Source: Yoonia sp. (GTDB lineage: Bacteria; Pseudomonadota; Alphaproteobacteria; Rhodobacterales; Rhodobacteraceae). Taken from it: DNA of 64,000 bases. Location of the stretch: contig JALQUF010000003.1 of NCBI GenBank assembly GCA_023263855.1, forward strand, positions 20,657-84,656, read 5' to 3'. Position numbers and translations under genes: made by a program. This document shows, piece after piece, positions 44,123 through 52,816 of the stretch (position 1 is the first letter of the stretch; each line of letters opens with the position of its first letter). Below the pieces are notes generated by a model that saw only the letters and a list, made by a program, of their open reading frames with translations, was not told the origin of the DNA and made no database searches.

Positions 44123-45471
44123 TCAGCACGCTTGGCAGAGGCAAAAGGCAGACGCATATGCACAGCCAATCCGCCCAGCACCTCATCCCGCGCCAACAAA
44201 ATCTTGCCGCCGTAAGCGTGGATCAGATCATGTGCGATGGCCAAACCAAGCCCCGTTCCCGGCATGGATGTATCAAGTCGCTGGCCACTTTGCGTCGCCT
44301 TGGCGATCTCTTCCTTTGGGATGCCGGGACCATCATCAGCGATTGTGATCATAATCTGACCATCGTCCCGTTCTGACACATCCAACTGCACGTCTGAGGC
44401 CGCCCATTTCAACGCATTGTCCAACAGGTTTCCCATGACTTCCTCAAAATCACTTTGATCCATCCGCACGCGCAGCCCTTGGGGATAGGTGGCCGCAAAG
44501 GTCTTGCCCTCATTCCGGGCAAGGGCCTGAAAGGCGCGCTCCATCCGGCCCAGTGCGGTGTCCAAATTGGTCGCGACGCCAACTGTTGAGTCTGTGCCAT
44601 CGGCCCGCATCCGCGCAAACGACCGTTTCAGTTGGGCATCAAGGCGATCAAGCGCATCTATCGCCTCTTGTACCTCGGCACCTTCCATCTTCAGATTGTC
44701 GAGCTCATTGCGCATGATTGCAGACGGAGTCTTGATCGCATGGGCAAGGTCAGCTGCCTGCCTGCGGGACCGGCGCATGATATCGCGGTTCCGTTCCATC
44801 AACGTGTTGATGTCATTTACAAGCGGCGCCACCTCAATCGGATAACCCGCGACCTCAAGCCCGTCTTCATGTTCCCACCGGCCCGACACGTCCTGACGCA
44901 GTTTATTCAGCGGCTGCAGCACAACAGCCACCTGTGTCAGCGCGCCCAGAACACCGATGAACGACACAAAGGCGAAGGCCGTCAAAAGCGTATTGCGCAA
45001 AACGACCTGCTCTTCCTCGAAACTGCGCAGTGATGAGGCGACCTGCACATGCCAGAGCGATCCATCACTGACAGTCACCCATTGACCAATCCCAAACAGT
45101 GCTTCGCCATCAGGCCCTGCGAATTCTCGTCTTTGCAGGTCCTCTGATCGGCCAACTGGCCGCGGCAAACGCGCATCGCCAAGCGATGGTGAAACATAAA
45201 GCCCGCCGTCCGCTGTTTCGACCTGCCAATACTGGCCCGACAGCGGCACCTGATAGACCAGATCCCCGATCGCGAGGACAAGATCATTGGTTGTGTCGCT
45301 ATTGTTCCTGACCGCAACAACAGCTTGCGAGTGGCGGGTTTCGACAACTTCGACAAAGCGCGCCTGTGTCTGCGATGTCAGGTAGGATGACACACCCGTC
45401 AGACCCAAGACAATGATCGCGACAGCCCAAAGAATGCCACCCGTCACCGCACGGGCGCGCAGCGATGTCAT
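44119..45471 (-). CDS. PhoQ-like sensor histidine kinase
   Basis: A 450-residue membrane kinase. TM1 is about residues 11-31 and TM2 about 161-185, with a periplasmic sensor of roughly 130 residues between them. A HAMP-like linker follows, then DLAHAIKTPSAIM with the phospho-acceptor His244, DNALKWA (N box), DDGPGIP (G1) and GTGLGLAIAHDL (G2). The layout matches the PhoQ/EnvZ class. It overlaps the response regulator gene by four bases and is translated after it. The signal is unknown; divalent cations or envelope stress are the usual guesses for this class. Confidence 0.9.
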   Translation of the reverse strand: MTSLRARAVTGGILWAVAIIVLGLTGVSSYLTSQTQARFVEVVETRHSQAVVAVRNNSDTTNDLVLAIGDLVYQVPLSGQYWQVETADGGLYVSPSLGDARLPRPVGRSEDLQRREFAGPDGEALFGIGQWVTVSDGSLWHVQVASSLRSFEEEQVVLRNTLLTAFAFVSFIGVLGALTQVAVVLQPLNKLRQDVSGRWEHEDGLEVAGYPIEVAPLVNDINTLMERNRDIMRRSRRQAADLAHAIKTPSAIMRNELDNLKMEGAEVQEAIDALDRLDAQLKRSFARMRADGTDSTVGVATNLDTALGRMERAFQALARNEGKTFAATYPQGLRVRMDQSDFEEVMGNLLDNALKWAASDVQLDVSERDDGQIMITIADDGPGIPKEEIAKATQSGQRLDTSMPGTGLGLAIAHDLIHAYGGKILLARDEVLGGLAVHMRLPFASAKRAD

Positions 45472-46130
45472 GCGGTCGCTTTGATCACGTAACCTCGGCC
45501 GCGCACGGTTTCGATCAGGTCGCTACCCAATTTCTTGCGCAGCCGGTTCACAAAAACCGCGATCGTATTGGAATCACGGTCCCCGTCATGCTGATAAATG
45601 TGATCTGACAATTCTGTCCGTGACACGAGGCGCCCGGAGTTATGGAACAGATAAGACAGCACCGCGATTTCCTGCGAGGTAAGGTTGGTCGGAATACCGT
45701 TCACCATAACCTGATTGGTGCGCGTATCAAACGTCACATCATCTTTCGAAAAGACCGGTGTGGCCTTGCCTGCTTTGCGCCGGATCAGCGCGCGCACACG
45801 CGCTGAAAGTTCGGCCATATGAAACGGCTTTGTCAGATAGTCATCCGCACCGGCATCAAGCCCGTCAACGCGGTCGGTCCAGTCATTGCGGGCCGTCAAA
45901 ATCAAAATAGACGTATCATTCCCGCCACTGCGCAGGTTCTTGAGAACCGTCAGGCCATCACGAATGGGCAGGCCAAGGTCCAGAATGATCACATCATAGG
46001 GTTCGGTTTCGCCAAGGTACTGTGCTTCCGCACCGTCAACGGCAACATCAACGGTTAACCCTTCAGACATCAGGGTTTTCTTCAGTTGGCTTGCGAGCAC
46101 AGGCTCGTCTTCGGCAATCAAAATACGCAT
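45468..46130 (-). CDS. OmpR/PhoP-family response regulator
   Basis: A 220-residue two-domain regulator. The receiver has the acidic pocket DE in AEDEP, phospho-acceptor Asp51 in IILDLGLP and Lys in YLTKPFHMAE. The winged-helix DNA-binding domain ends in SDHIYQHDGDRDSNTIAVFVNRLRKKLG and VRGRGYVI. It heads the two-component operon and is divergent from an acyl-CoA synthetase gene 147 bases away. Confidence 0.93.
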   Translation of the reverse strand: MRILIAEDEPVLASQLKKTLMSEGLTVDVAVDGAEAQYLGETEPYDVIILDLGLPIRDGLTVLKNLRSGGNDTSILILTARNDWTDRVDGLDAGADDYLTKPFHMAELSARVRALIRRKAGKATPVFSKDDVTFDTRTNQVMVNGIPTNLTSQEIAVLSYLFHNSGRLVSRTELSDHIYQHDGDRDSNTIAVFVNRLRKKLGSDLIETVRGRGYVIKATA

Positions 46131-46277
46131 GTCTGCTGGCTAACGTGGCTAGGTGGCAAAAGTTTGGCGAATATGCGTCAGCAAACATCTTGTTTTTGCC
46201 TACCGCAAGTCTTTCGTTGCGACGCATTGGCAGCAAAGAATTGACAAGAATTGAACAGTCGTTCATTTTCATGGACC

Positions 46278-47921
46278 ATGCTGCAATATCATCGAACCAT
46301 TTCAGAGACACGCGACCGTTTCGACTGGGATATCCCCCATGCGTACAACATTGGCGTCGATATCTGCGACAGACACGCTGCGGCAAATCCGGATTCCTGC
46401 GCAATCGTCGATATTGATCCGGACGGAAACGCCACAGAATACACGTTCCGCCAGTTGCAGGCAGTCTCCAACCAGCTTGCCCACGTGCTTTCCGAGACCT
46501 GCGCGCCGGGCGACCGGATCGCAGTACTTCTGCCCCAATGTTTCGAAACCGCAGTTGCCCATATCGCCATTACAAAAATGGGCTGCATCTCTCTGCCGCT
46601 CTTCACGCTTTTTGGACCAGAGGCCTTGCTACACAGGCTTAAGGATTCGGGTGCAAACACGATCATCACCAACGCCGGCGGCGCAGGTGTTGTTGGCGGG
46701 CTGCGGTCACAACTTCCTGATCTCAAACGCATAATCAGCATTGATGGCGTGCAGGACGGGGCTGAGGATTTCGGGGCGCTCTGCGCGACCCAACCGACCG
46801 CGTATTCCCCCTACCCCACCAATGCAGATGATCCCGCAATTCTGATTTACACCTCCGGCACCACCGGCGCGCCCAAGGGGGCACTGCACGCGCACCGCGT
46901 CTTGCTGGGGCATCTGCCCGGCGTTGAAATGAGCCATGATTTTTTCCCGCAACCCGGTGACAAAATCTGGACACCCGCCGATTGGGCCTGGATCGGTGGG
47001 CTGCTCGACGTGCTGATGCCAGCGTTGCATCACGGAGTGCCGGTGGTGGCATGCCGCTTTCGCAAATTCACAGCCAAAGCCGCATTTGATCTAATCCGCG
47101 ACCACGGCATCCAGAACGCATTCCTGCCACCCACAGCACTCAAACTCATGCGACTGGATACGCCGGATGCACCTGTGCCAATGCGCTCGGTCGCATCGGG
47201 CGGCGAAACACTGGGAAAAGAGCTGATTGCATGGGGGCAACAGGTCTTTGGCACCACGATCAACGAATTTTACGGCCAAACCGAATGCAATATGATCGTG
47301 TCATCTTGCGCCGCATTGGAACCAGCCGAGCCGGGCGTGATGGGGTTTGCCGTCCCGGGGCATACCGTCGATATCATTGATGAAGACACCGCCACACTTT
47401 GCGACACAGGCCAGGAAGGCAGCATCGCCGTCCGCGCCCCCGATCCTGTGATGTTCCTTGAATATTGGAATAATCCCGAAGCTACGGCCAAGAAATTCGT
47501 CACCATCGCGGGCGCAAAGTGGCTGCTGACCGGTGACAAAGGCTGCAAAACACCATCGGGCCGTATTCAGTTCATCGGGCGCGACGATGATATCATCAGC
47601 TCCGGCGGCTATCGCATCGGCCCTGCTGAAATCGAAGACTGCCTTCTGACCCACCCCGCGGTGCAACTGGCCGGGGTTGTCGGCAAGCCGGACCCGATCC
47701 GCGGATCCGTTGTCGCGGCCTACATACAGCTTGTCCAGGGCTTTGACGGGTCAGACGCTCTGGCGAATGACATTGCGGCCCATGTCAGAACACGGCTGGC
47801 TGCCTATGAATTTCCCCGCGTCGTGCGCTTTATCACCGACATGCCAATGACCACCACAGGCAAGATCATCCGTGCCGATTTGCGGGCACGCGCCGAAAAG
47901 GAAGCCGAAAATGAGCAATAA
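46278..47921 (+). CDS. Medium-chain acyl-CoA synthetase-like enzyme
   Basis: AMP-forming ligase of 547 residues. P-loop-like YTSGTTGAPKGAL lies near residue 195, then NEFYGQTECN, the hinge LLTGDKG and the final catalytic Lys in MTTTGKIIRADL. The sequence is closer to the medium-chain (ACSM-like) group than to Acs. TTGACA at 46241 may be a -35 box; its best -10 partner (CATTTT, 46264) would start transcription at the ATG, giving a nearly leaderless message. The enoyl-CoA hydratase gene overlaps its end by 11 bases, indicating fatty-acid or branched-acid breakdown. Confidence 0.88.
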   Translation: MLQYHRTISETRDRFDWDIPHAYNIGVDICDRHAAANPDSCAIVDIDPDGNATEYTFRQLQAVSNQLAHVLSETCAPGDRIAVLLPQCFETAVAHIAITKMGCISLPLFTLFGPEALLHRLKDSGANTIITNAGGAGVVGGLRSQLPDLKRIISIDGVQDGAEDFGALCATQPTAYSPYPTNADDPAILIYTSGTTGAPKGALHAHRVLLGHLPGVEMSHDFFPQPGDKIWTPADWAWIGGLLDVLMPALHHGVPVVACRFRKFTAKAAFDLIRDHGIQNAFLPPTALKLMRLDTPDAPVPMRSVASGGETLGKELIAWGQQVFGTTINEFYGQTECNMIVSSCAALEPAEPGVMGFAVPGHTVDIIDEDTATLCDTGQEGSIAVRAPDPVMFLEYWNNPEATAKKFVTIAGAKWLLTGDKGCKTPSGRIQFIGRDDDIISSGGYRIGPAEIEDCLLTHPAVQLAGVVGKPDPIRGSVVAAYIQLVQGFDGSDALANDIAAHVRTRLAAYEFPRVVRFITDMPMTTTGKIIRADLRARAEKEAENEQ

Positions 47922-48684
47922 TGTCGTCCTCTACCACGCTGAAAATGGCGTCGCGACGGTCACGCTGAACCGTCCAGACCAGCGCAACGCGATCAATCCC
48001 GAGGTTTGCGATGCCATGCGCGACGCGTTCGACCGGATCGAAACAGACCCTGATGTGCGTGTCGCGGTCCTCACCGGCGCGGGTGCAATGTTTTGTGCCG
48101 GAATGGACCTCAAGGCTTTTGCTGGCGGTGCCGGTGACACGATTCTTTTTGGCGAATACGGCTTTGGCGGATTCGTGAAACGCCCCCGGACCAAACCCGT
48201 GATCGCCGCGATCGAGGGCGCTGCCTTTGCCGGGGGATTCGAGATGATGTTGGCCTGCGACTTGGCGGTGGCCGGTGTCTCAGCACAATTTGCCCTGCCC
48301 GAAGTGCGCATCGGCCTGATCCCCGGCGCAGGTGGAGCGGTGCGCCTGCCTGTCTCTATTCCACGTGTCCGGGCCAATGAAATCCTGCTGACAGGCACGC
48401 CTTTCAGCGCCGCCGAAGCCGCCGATTGGGGCCTGATCAACCACGCAACGGCAGACGGCCAGGCGCTCCAGACAGCAATGGCAATCGCCGCAGATATTGC
48501 GTCCAATGCACCGCTAGCGGTGCGCCATACGCTTGCCATTGCCAATCGGGCGTTGGCGGAAAATGACGCGGCGCACTGGCCCGCCAATGACGAAAAAATC
48601 CGGGATATCGCCCAAAGTGCCGACGCCGCCGAAGGCGCGCGCGCCTTTATCGAAAAGCGCGCCCCCATTTGGCAAGGAAAGTAA
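47911..48684 (+). CDS. Enoyl-CoA hydratase/isomerase-family protein
   Basis: A 257-residue crotonase-fold enzyme. The oxyanion-hole segments are FCAGMDLKAFAG and IEGAAFAGGFEMMLACDLAVAG. At the positions of the usual catalytic Glu pair, PEVRIGLIPGAGGAVRLP has Glu in PEV and a Gly in place of the second Glu, so the reaction may differ from simple hydration. It overlaps the upstream acyl-CoA synthetase gene (ATGAGCAATAA) and should work on its product. Confidence 0.87.
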   Translation: MSNNVVLYHAENGVATVTLNRPDQRNAINPEVCDAMRDAFDRIETDPDVRVAVLTGAGAMFCAGMDLKAFAGGAGDTILFGEYGFGGFVKRPRTKPVIAAIEGAAFAGGFEMMLACDLAVAGVSAQFALPEVRIGLIPGAGGAVRLPVSIPRVRANEILLTGTPFSAAEAADWGLINHATADGQALQTAMAIAADIASNAPLAVRHTLAIANRALAENDAAHWPANDEKIRDIAQSADAAEGARAFIEKRAPIWQGK

Positions 48685-48791
48685 CACCCAAGATCTTTCA
48701 ATAAGTACAATTCAGTGACTGTATGCCGGTCTGATCTGCCACTTATATCAGCCTGCACCGTCGATCCTGTCATTTCACTCGCATTCCGCGC

Positions 48792-48819
48792 TTGGAAGCT
48801 GCGCAAACACGCATATAGT
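48792..48819 (+). promoter_or_regulatory. Promoter before the cyclase-Crp operon
   Basis: TTGGAA (48792-48797) and TATAGT (48814-48819) are separated by 16 bases; the predicted start of transcription is about 20 bases before ATG 48846. The 161 bases between the enoyl-CoA hydratase gene and the cyclase gene hold no other feature. Confidence 0.55.
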
Positions 48820-48845
48820 GTGCGCCGGACGAGTACGGGTGAACT

Positions 48846-51839
48846 ATGGACGACGCAGCAATGGCCAGTTCCACTTCCAAGCGGGGTGAACGCAAACAGA
48901 TTACGGCCATTTTCATGGATATCGTCGGGTTCAGTGCCGTCGCCAGCAGGGCCGATCCCGAGGATCTGGAACGCTGGCTCGAAGCCTTTTACATTCAGGC
49001 CCGCGAAATCATAGAAGCCCATGATGGCGAGGTCACAGAATATCTTGGGGACGGTATTGTCGCGCTTTTTGGACTTGAGCGCGGCGATGAACTGGCTGCC
49101 TCAAAGGCGGTCAACGCCGCCATGGCGGCCCTGCAAGAGATCGACGCAGGCTATGAGGATGAAACACCCCTGCAACTGCGGGTTGGTATTGCAACCGGCG
49201 TTGCGGCCGTCCGCACAAAGATACTCAATGATGGCCGCCCGCGCGCCACAGGGATGGTGACAACACTCGCCCAGCGCATACAAGAACGCGCAGCTCCTGG
49301 TGAAGTGATCATCTCGGAACGCACGCAAGCTTTGTTACGCGATGCCATTGCGACGGAAAAGCTGACTGGCGAACACCTGCGTGGCTTTGCAGAGGCACAG
49401 ACACTCTTTCGGCCACTGATCGGCCAACCGCAGGTCCCCCCGCAAGACCACCCATTCGTCGGCCGTGCTGGCGTGTTGCAGCGCATCAAAGACAGCACCA
49501 AGCCCACGCTGGTGGTTGGCCCGGCCGGCATCGGCAAAACGGCCCTTGCAAGACATTTGGCCGAAACCGCAACAGCGGCGACGGTCTTTGCAGCTGATGG
49601 TGTGCAAATGCGCGCCAGCTATCAGCCCTTTGTCCAATGGTTGCAGCGCGAAACCGGTCGCAATTTGCCGACCTTTAAGGACATTTCAGCACGCTTTGCC
49701 GCGCTGCCAGATACAACAAGACAGGCATTGGCATTGATCTTGGGCTTGCCCGAAGGTCAGCAGCTGATTGCCCAGCGCAGCAACGTGGCGCTGAAAGCGC
49801 TGATCGAAGAAAGTCTGTGGATGGCGATCCGCGCGACACAGGCCCAAGGCATGTTGATCTTTGAAGACCTGCACTGGCTTGATAACGCCAGCTTTGGTGT
49901 GCTGACCCATATCATCGACAGCAAGGCCGCCAGCCATTACCAGATTCTGATGACCAGCCGTCAGGACCCCAAAATCGACAAGTTTCTTGGTGATCTGCTG
50001 ATCCGTACGGTGCCCCTCGCGCCCCTTAGCGACACCGAAGCAAGCGAAATGCTTAATGTGCTGTCGCAGGGCAAGGTAACGCCGAATGCACGCGCTTATG
50101 TGATTGAGCGGGCCGAGGGCGTTCCGCTTTTCATCCAGCAAATCTTCAAACGCAGTGCGACGCACACAACCAAACGTCAGGATGTACCGGCATCGCTCAA
50201 AGATCTGATGGCGGCTCAGATCGACGCAACCGGACCAGCCAAGCCCGTCTTGCAATGTGCCGCTGTCATCGGGCGGCGCTTTGATCTTGCGACGTTACGC
50301 GCCATCGCAGCCGAGCATGAGCCACTTGAAGATCATCTTGCCCAAGCCTGTCATCAGGGTGTGCTGCAAAAAGAAGGCCCTGACACGTGGGCCTTTGCCC
50401 ATGCGCTTTTGCAGCAGGAAGCCTATCAAAGCATGTTGCGCCAGACGCGCATCAGCTATCACGCGCAAGTGGCCGACTATTTACAAGACAACCATGCCGA
50501 CGCGATCATGCGCAATCCGGCACGCCTGATTGAACACCTCAGCCTGTCGCACCAGCATATCCCGGCAATCCAGAACTATCTGATCGTCAGCAGATGGGCC
50601 TTGTTCCAAGGCGCGTTTGAAGATGCCGAAACACATGTCTTAGCCACGATCGCCCTTTGTAAGGAAGCACCGCCTGACGTGGATGTCCGCGCCCTCGAAA
50701 TCGCAGCTTACACGGCGCTGGGAACAATCCGCATGCAGATGCAGGGCCTGGCGGCTGAACCTGTCAAAGACGCCTTTGACAAGGTCTCTACCCTTGCCAA
50801 AAGCCAAAGCACATACTCTGCAGCCAATGGCCCCGCGTTTTTTGGATGCTTCAACCATGCAGTGGTGTCCGCAGACAAGGCAACAGCCGTCCGATTCAGC
50901 AACTTGCTGCGCGAAACAGCCCAATCCGCGCCCGACGGGGATCGCAACAACGAACTTCGGCTGGCGTCACTGAACATTGATACGGCGCTGCATTTCTATG
51001 CTGGTGAGTTTGACAAGGCCTCGGCTGCGTATCAGGCGTTGCGCGCAGAGTATGACATCGCAAAGCACGGCGCGATGATATGCAATTATGGCGCCGATAC
51101 CTTTGGCGCCGCCCAAATGTTCGAATGTGCCACCCGTGCAATATGTGGTGACGCGCACCAGATCACCGATTTGGTGGCGGATATCGACGCGCATCAAAAA
51201 CAGTTGAACATACCCGTGATTCAGCCTTGGGCGCAGATTTGGGGGGCCGTGCCGCTTTACTATGCAGGTATGACAGATGCAGCTGTCGCGCGTGTCCGCC
51301 GCGGACTGCGTACAGCCGAAACCCAGACATCCGCTTTCGTGCAAATGGCCGGTACGGCGTGGCTTAATATCATGGACACGTCAGAAACCTACAGCGAAGG
51401 CGGCCTTGCCAATTTTCATGGCGTGATCAAATTGCATGAAAAAAGCGGGGCCAATATCCTACTGCCCTACTTCCGTGCGCATTACGCGCTGGCGCTGTCG
51501 CGACATGACAGAACCGATGATGCCTATCAGGTCTCGCTGCAAGCCACGCGTGAAAATGCCGGAAACGGCCTGCATTGCTGGTATCCCGAGGTGCTGCGCC
51601 TTCACGCCCATATCTGCGAACTCTGTGGTGGCAAAACCGGCGCCGCCCGGTTCCGGAAAGAGGCCGCCGCGATCGCAACCGAACAGAATGCTCTTTTGTG
51701 GTTGCTGCGCATCCAATTGGATCAGCGTAAAGCGGGTGAAATCAGCACGCAGGCACTTGGCGAAACGGTCGGCCGTTTCCATCCGGCAGCCAAGATCCCC
51801 GAACTGCACTTCGCGCAGCATCTGCTGAAAACGACATGA
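48846..51839 (+). CDS. Class III nucleotidyl cyclase fused to AAA-type ATPase and TPR domain
   Basis: A 997-residue soluble protein in three parts. The N-terminal cyclase domain (about residues 15-185) has metal-binding Asp25 in FMDIVGFS and Asp69 in YLGDGIVALFG. The central ATPase (about 200-480) has Walker A GPAGIGKT and a Walker B-like LIFEDLHWLD. A long TPR-type C-terminus completes it. In the cyclase, the usual N-x-AAR segment reads TLAQRIQ: the Arg is kept, but the transition-state Asn is replaced by Thr. The substrate-selecting Lys position is Glu, as often in this subfamily. It overlaps the following crp-type gene by four bases. Activity and product (cAMP or cGMP) are inferred. Confidence 0.88.
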   Translation: MDDAAMASSTSKRGERKQITAIFMDIVGFSAVASRADPEDLERWLEAFYIQAREIIEAHDGEVTEYLGDGIVALFGLERGDELAASKAVNAAMAALQEIDAGYEDETPLQLRVGIATGVAAVRTKILNDGRPRATGMVTTLAQRIQERAAPGEVIISERTQALLRDAIATEKLTGEHLRGFAEAQTLFRPLIGQPQVPPQDHPFVGRAGVLQRIKDSTKPTLVVGPAGIGKTALARHLAETATAATVFAADGVQMRASYQPFVQWLQRETGRNLPTFKDISARFAALPDTTRQALALILGLPEGQQLIAQRSNVALKALIEESLWMAIRATQAQGMLIFEDLHWLDNASFGVLTHIIDSKAASHYQILMTSRQDPKIDKFLGDLLIRTVPLAPLSDTEASEMLNVLSQGKVTPNARAYVIERAEGVPLFIQQIFKRSATHTTKRQDVPASLKDLMAAQIDATGPAKPVLQCAAVIGRRFDLATLRAIAAEHEPLEDHLAQACHQGVLQKEGPDTWAFAHALLQQEAYQSMLRQTRISYHAQVADYLQDNHADAIMRNPARLIEHLSLSHQHIPAIQNYLIVSRWALFQGAFEDAETHVLATIALCKEAPPDVDVRALEIAAYTALGTIRMQMQGLAAEPVKDAFDKVSTLAKSQSTYSAANGPAFFGCFNHAVVSADKATAVRFSNLLRETAQSAPDGDRNNELRLASLNIDTALHFYAGEFDKASAAYQALRAEYDIAKHGAMICNYGADTFGAAQMFECATRAICGDAHQITDLVADIDAHQKQLNIPVIQPWAQIWGAVPLYYAGMTDAAVARVRRGLRTAETQTSAFVQMAGTAWLNIMDTSETYSEGGLANFHGVIKLHEKSGANILLPYFRAHYALALSRHDRTDDAYQVSLQATRENAGNGLHCWYPEVLRLHAHICELCGGKTGAARFRKEAAAIATEQNALLWLLRIQLDQRKAGEISTQALGETVGRFHPAAKIPELHFAQHLLKTT

Positions 51840-52516
51840 CACCTGAAACCTTGCTCAGCTACAACCTGCCGTTATTCGACGGGTTGAAGCCCACGGATTT
51901 TGAAGGCATCGCGCTTGAGGTCAGCGAACAAAGCCTCAAGCCGTGGCAAACGATCTTCGATCAGGATGACGATTCCTACGACCTTTACTTCCTGCTTTCA
52001 GGGTCTCTTCTGGCGGTTTTCTGGACGACGGAAGGCCGTGAAATCGTCTTTTCGCGATTTCCTGTCGGGGCGTATTTCGGGGAATTGGCCGCATTCGACG
52101 GCACCCCACGGTCACTGGCCGTAGTTGCCAAGACCGACGCGCGGGTGTTGGCGATGAAACGCCAAAGCTTCCTGCAGTTGTTCAACACGCTGCCGCAGGT
52201 CAGGGAACGGATTACCCATCATCTGGTCGACCGCATCCGCACGCTGACACGACGCAATATGGAAATGACGACACTTTCGGTCGAACAACGCGTGGGGCGC
52301 TACCTGCTGCGGCTGGCCGCTGAAAATGGCAAGCTGGCACGCGGTGCTGTCATCAAGAACGCGCCGACACATGCCGAGATTGCCGGGTCGATCGGGGCCA
52401 ATCGTGAAATGGTCAGCCGCTCGATCAGCAAGCTTGCCAAACAGGGTGTGATCAAGTCCGCGCGCCAAAAGATCGAAATTCTAGACCCCGAAGGCCTCTC
52501 CGAGGGGCTCGCCTAA
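51836..52516 (+). CDS. Crp/Fnr-family transcriptional regulator
   Basis: A 226-residue regulator. The cyclic-nucleotide-binding fold has a recognisable phosphate cassette FGELAAFDGTPRSLAVVA, with the GEL and the Arg-Ser that contact the cyclic phosphate. A dimer helix follows, then the HTH THAEIAGSIGANREMVSRSISKL. There are no Fnr-type cysteines at the N-terminus, so it is more Crp-like than oxygen-sensing. Its ATG lies inside the TGA region of the cyclase gene (ATGA), the tightest possible coupling. It most likely responds to the cyclic nucleotide made by its neighbour. Confidence 0.92.
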   Translation: MTPETLLSYNLPLFDGLKPTDFEGIALEVSEQSLKPWQTIFDQDDDSYDLYFLLSGSLLAVFWTTEGREIVFSRFPVGAYFGELAAFDGTPRSLAVVAKTDARVLAMKRQSFLQLFNTLPQVRERITHHLVDRIRTLTRRNMEMTTLSVEQRVGRYLLRLAAENGKLARGAVIKNAPTHAEIAGSIGANREMVSRSISKLAKQGVIKSARQKIEILDPEGLSEGLA

Positions 52517-52816
52517 ATTTAAACCAATTTTCATTCTTTTGGTCAAAACTGGGCCATGTTGGCAGGCTATCAGCAAGGGCGCAGTGATGAAGGTGAACAA
52601 ATTGACGGGTATTTTTCGTATCTTGGGCGGCGAAGTCACTTTGATGTTGGCAGGTGGTGGCGTCGGCTTGATGTTCTTGATCTTGGGCTAACGATCCACC
52701 GGATCGTGTTGACCAACGCTCCGGACCCCGTGATCTTGGAAAACCGCGCCAGTGGGAATTGATCCTCAGCGCCGAACGCTTAGGTGTTAAGAACAAGATC
52801 ACACAAAGGGTCATAC
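52517..52816 (+). other. Intergenic region with a candidate short gene
   Basis: This 300-base gap between the Crp-type regulator and the TraB-like gene contains an AT-rich palindrome TTTTG-GT-CAAAA (52537-52548). A 34-codon frame (52587-52691) follows, then a perfect hairpin CGATCC/GGATCG (52692-52706) directly after its stop. TTGACC (52709) may be part of the next promoter, but no good -10 box pairs with it. Confidence 0.5.
52587..52691 (+). CDS. Candidate 34-residue membrane peptide
   Basis: ATG 52587 opens 34 codons ending in TAA. The N-terminus is basic (MKVNKLTGIFRILGG) and the rest is a single hydrophobic helix (VTLMLAGGGVGLMFLILG), the usual form of small inner-membrane proteins. AAGGG lies seven bases upstream. 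Third-codon bases are mostly G or C like those of neighbours, and a hairpin follows the stop. It is too short for confident gene calling. Confidence 0.45.
   Translation: MKVNKLTGIFRILGGEVTLMLAGGGVGLMFLILG

Noticed and set aside
47931-49022. Minus-strand frame of 363 codons
   Set aside because: Antisense to the enoyl-CoA hydratase and the start of the cyclase gene; composition is that of a shadow frame.
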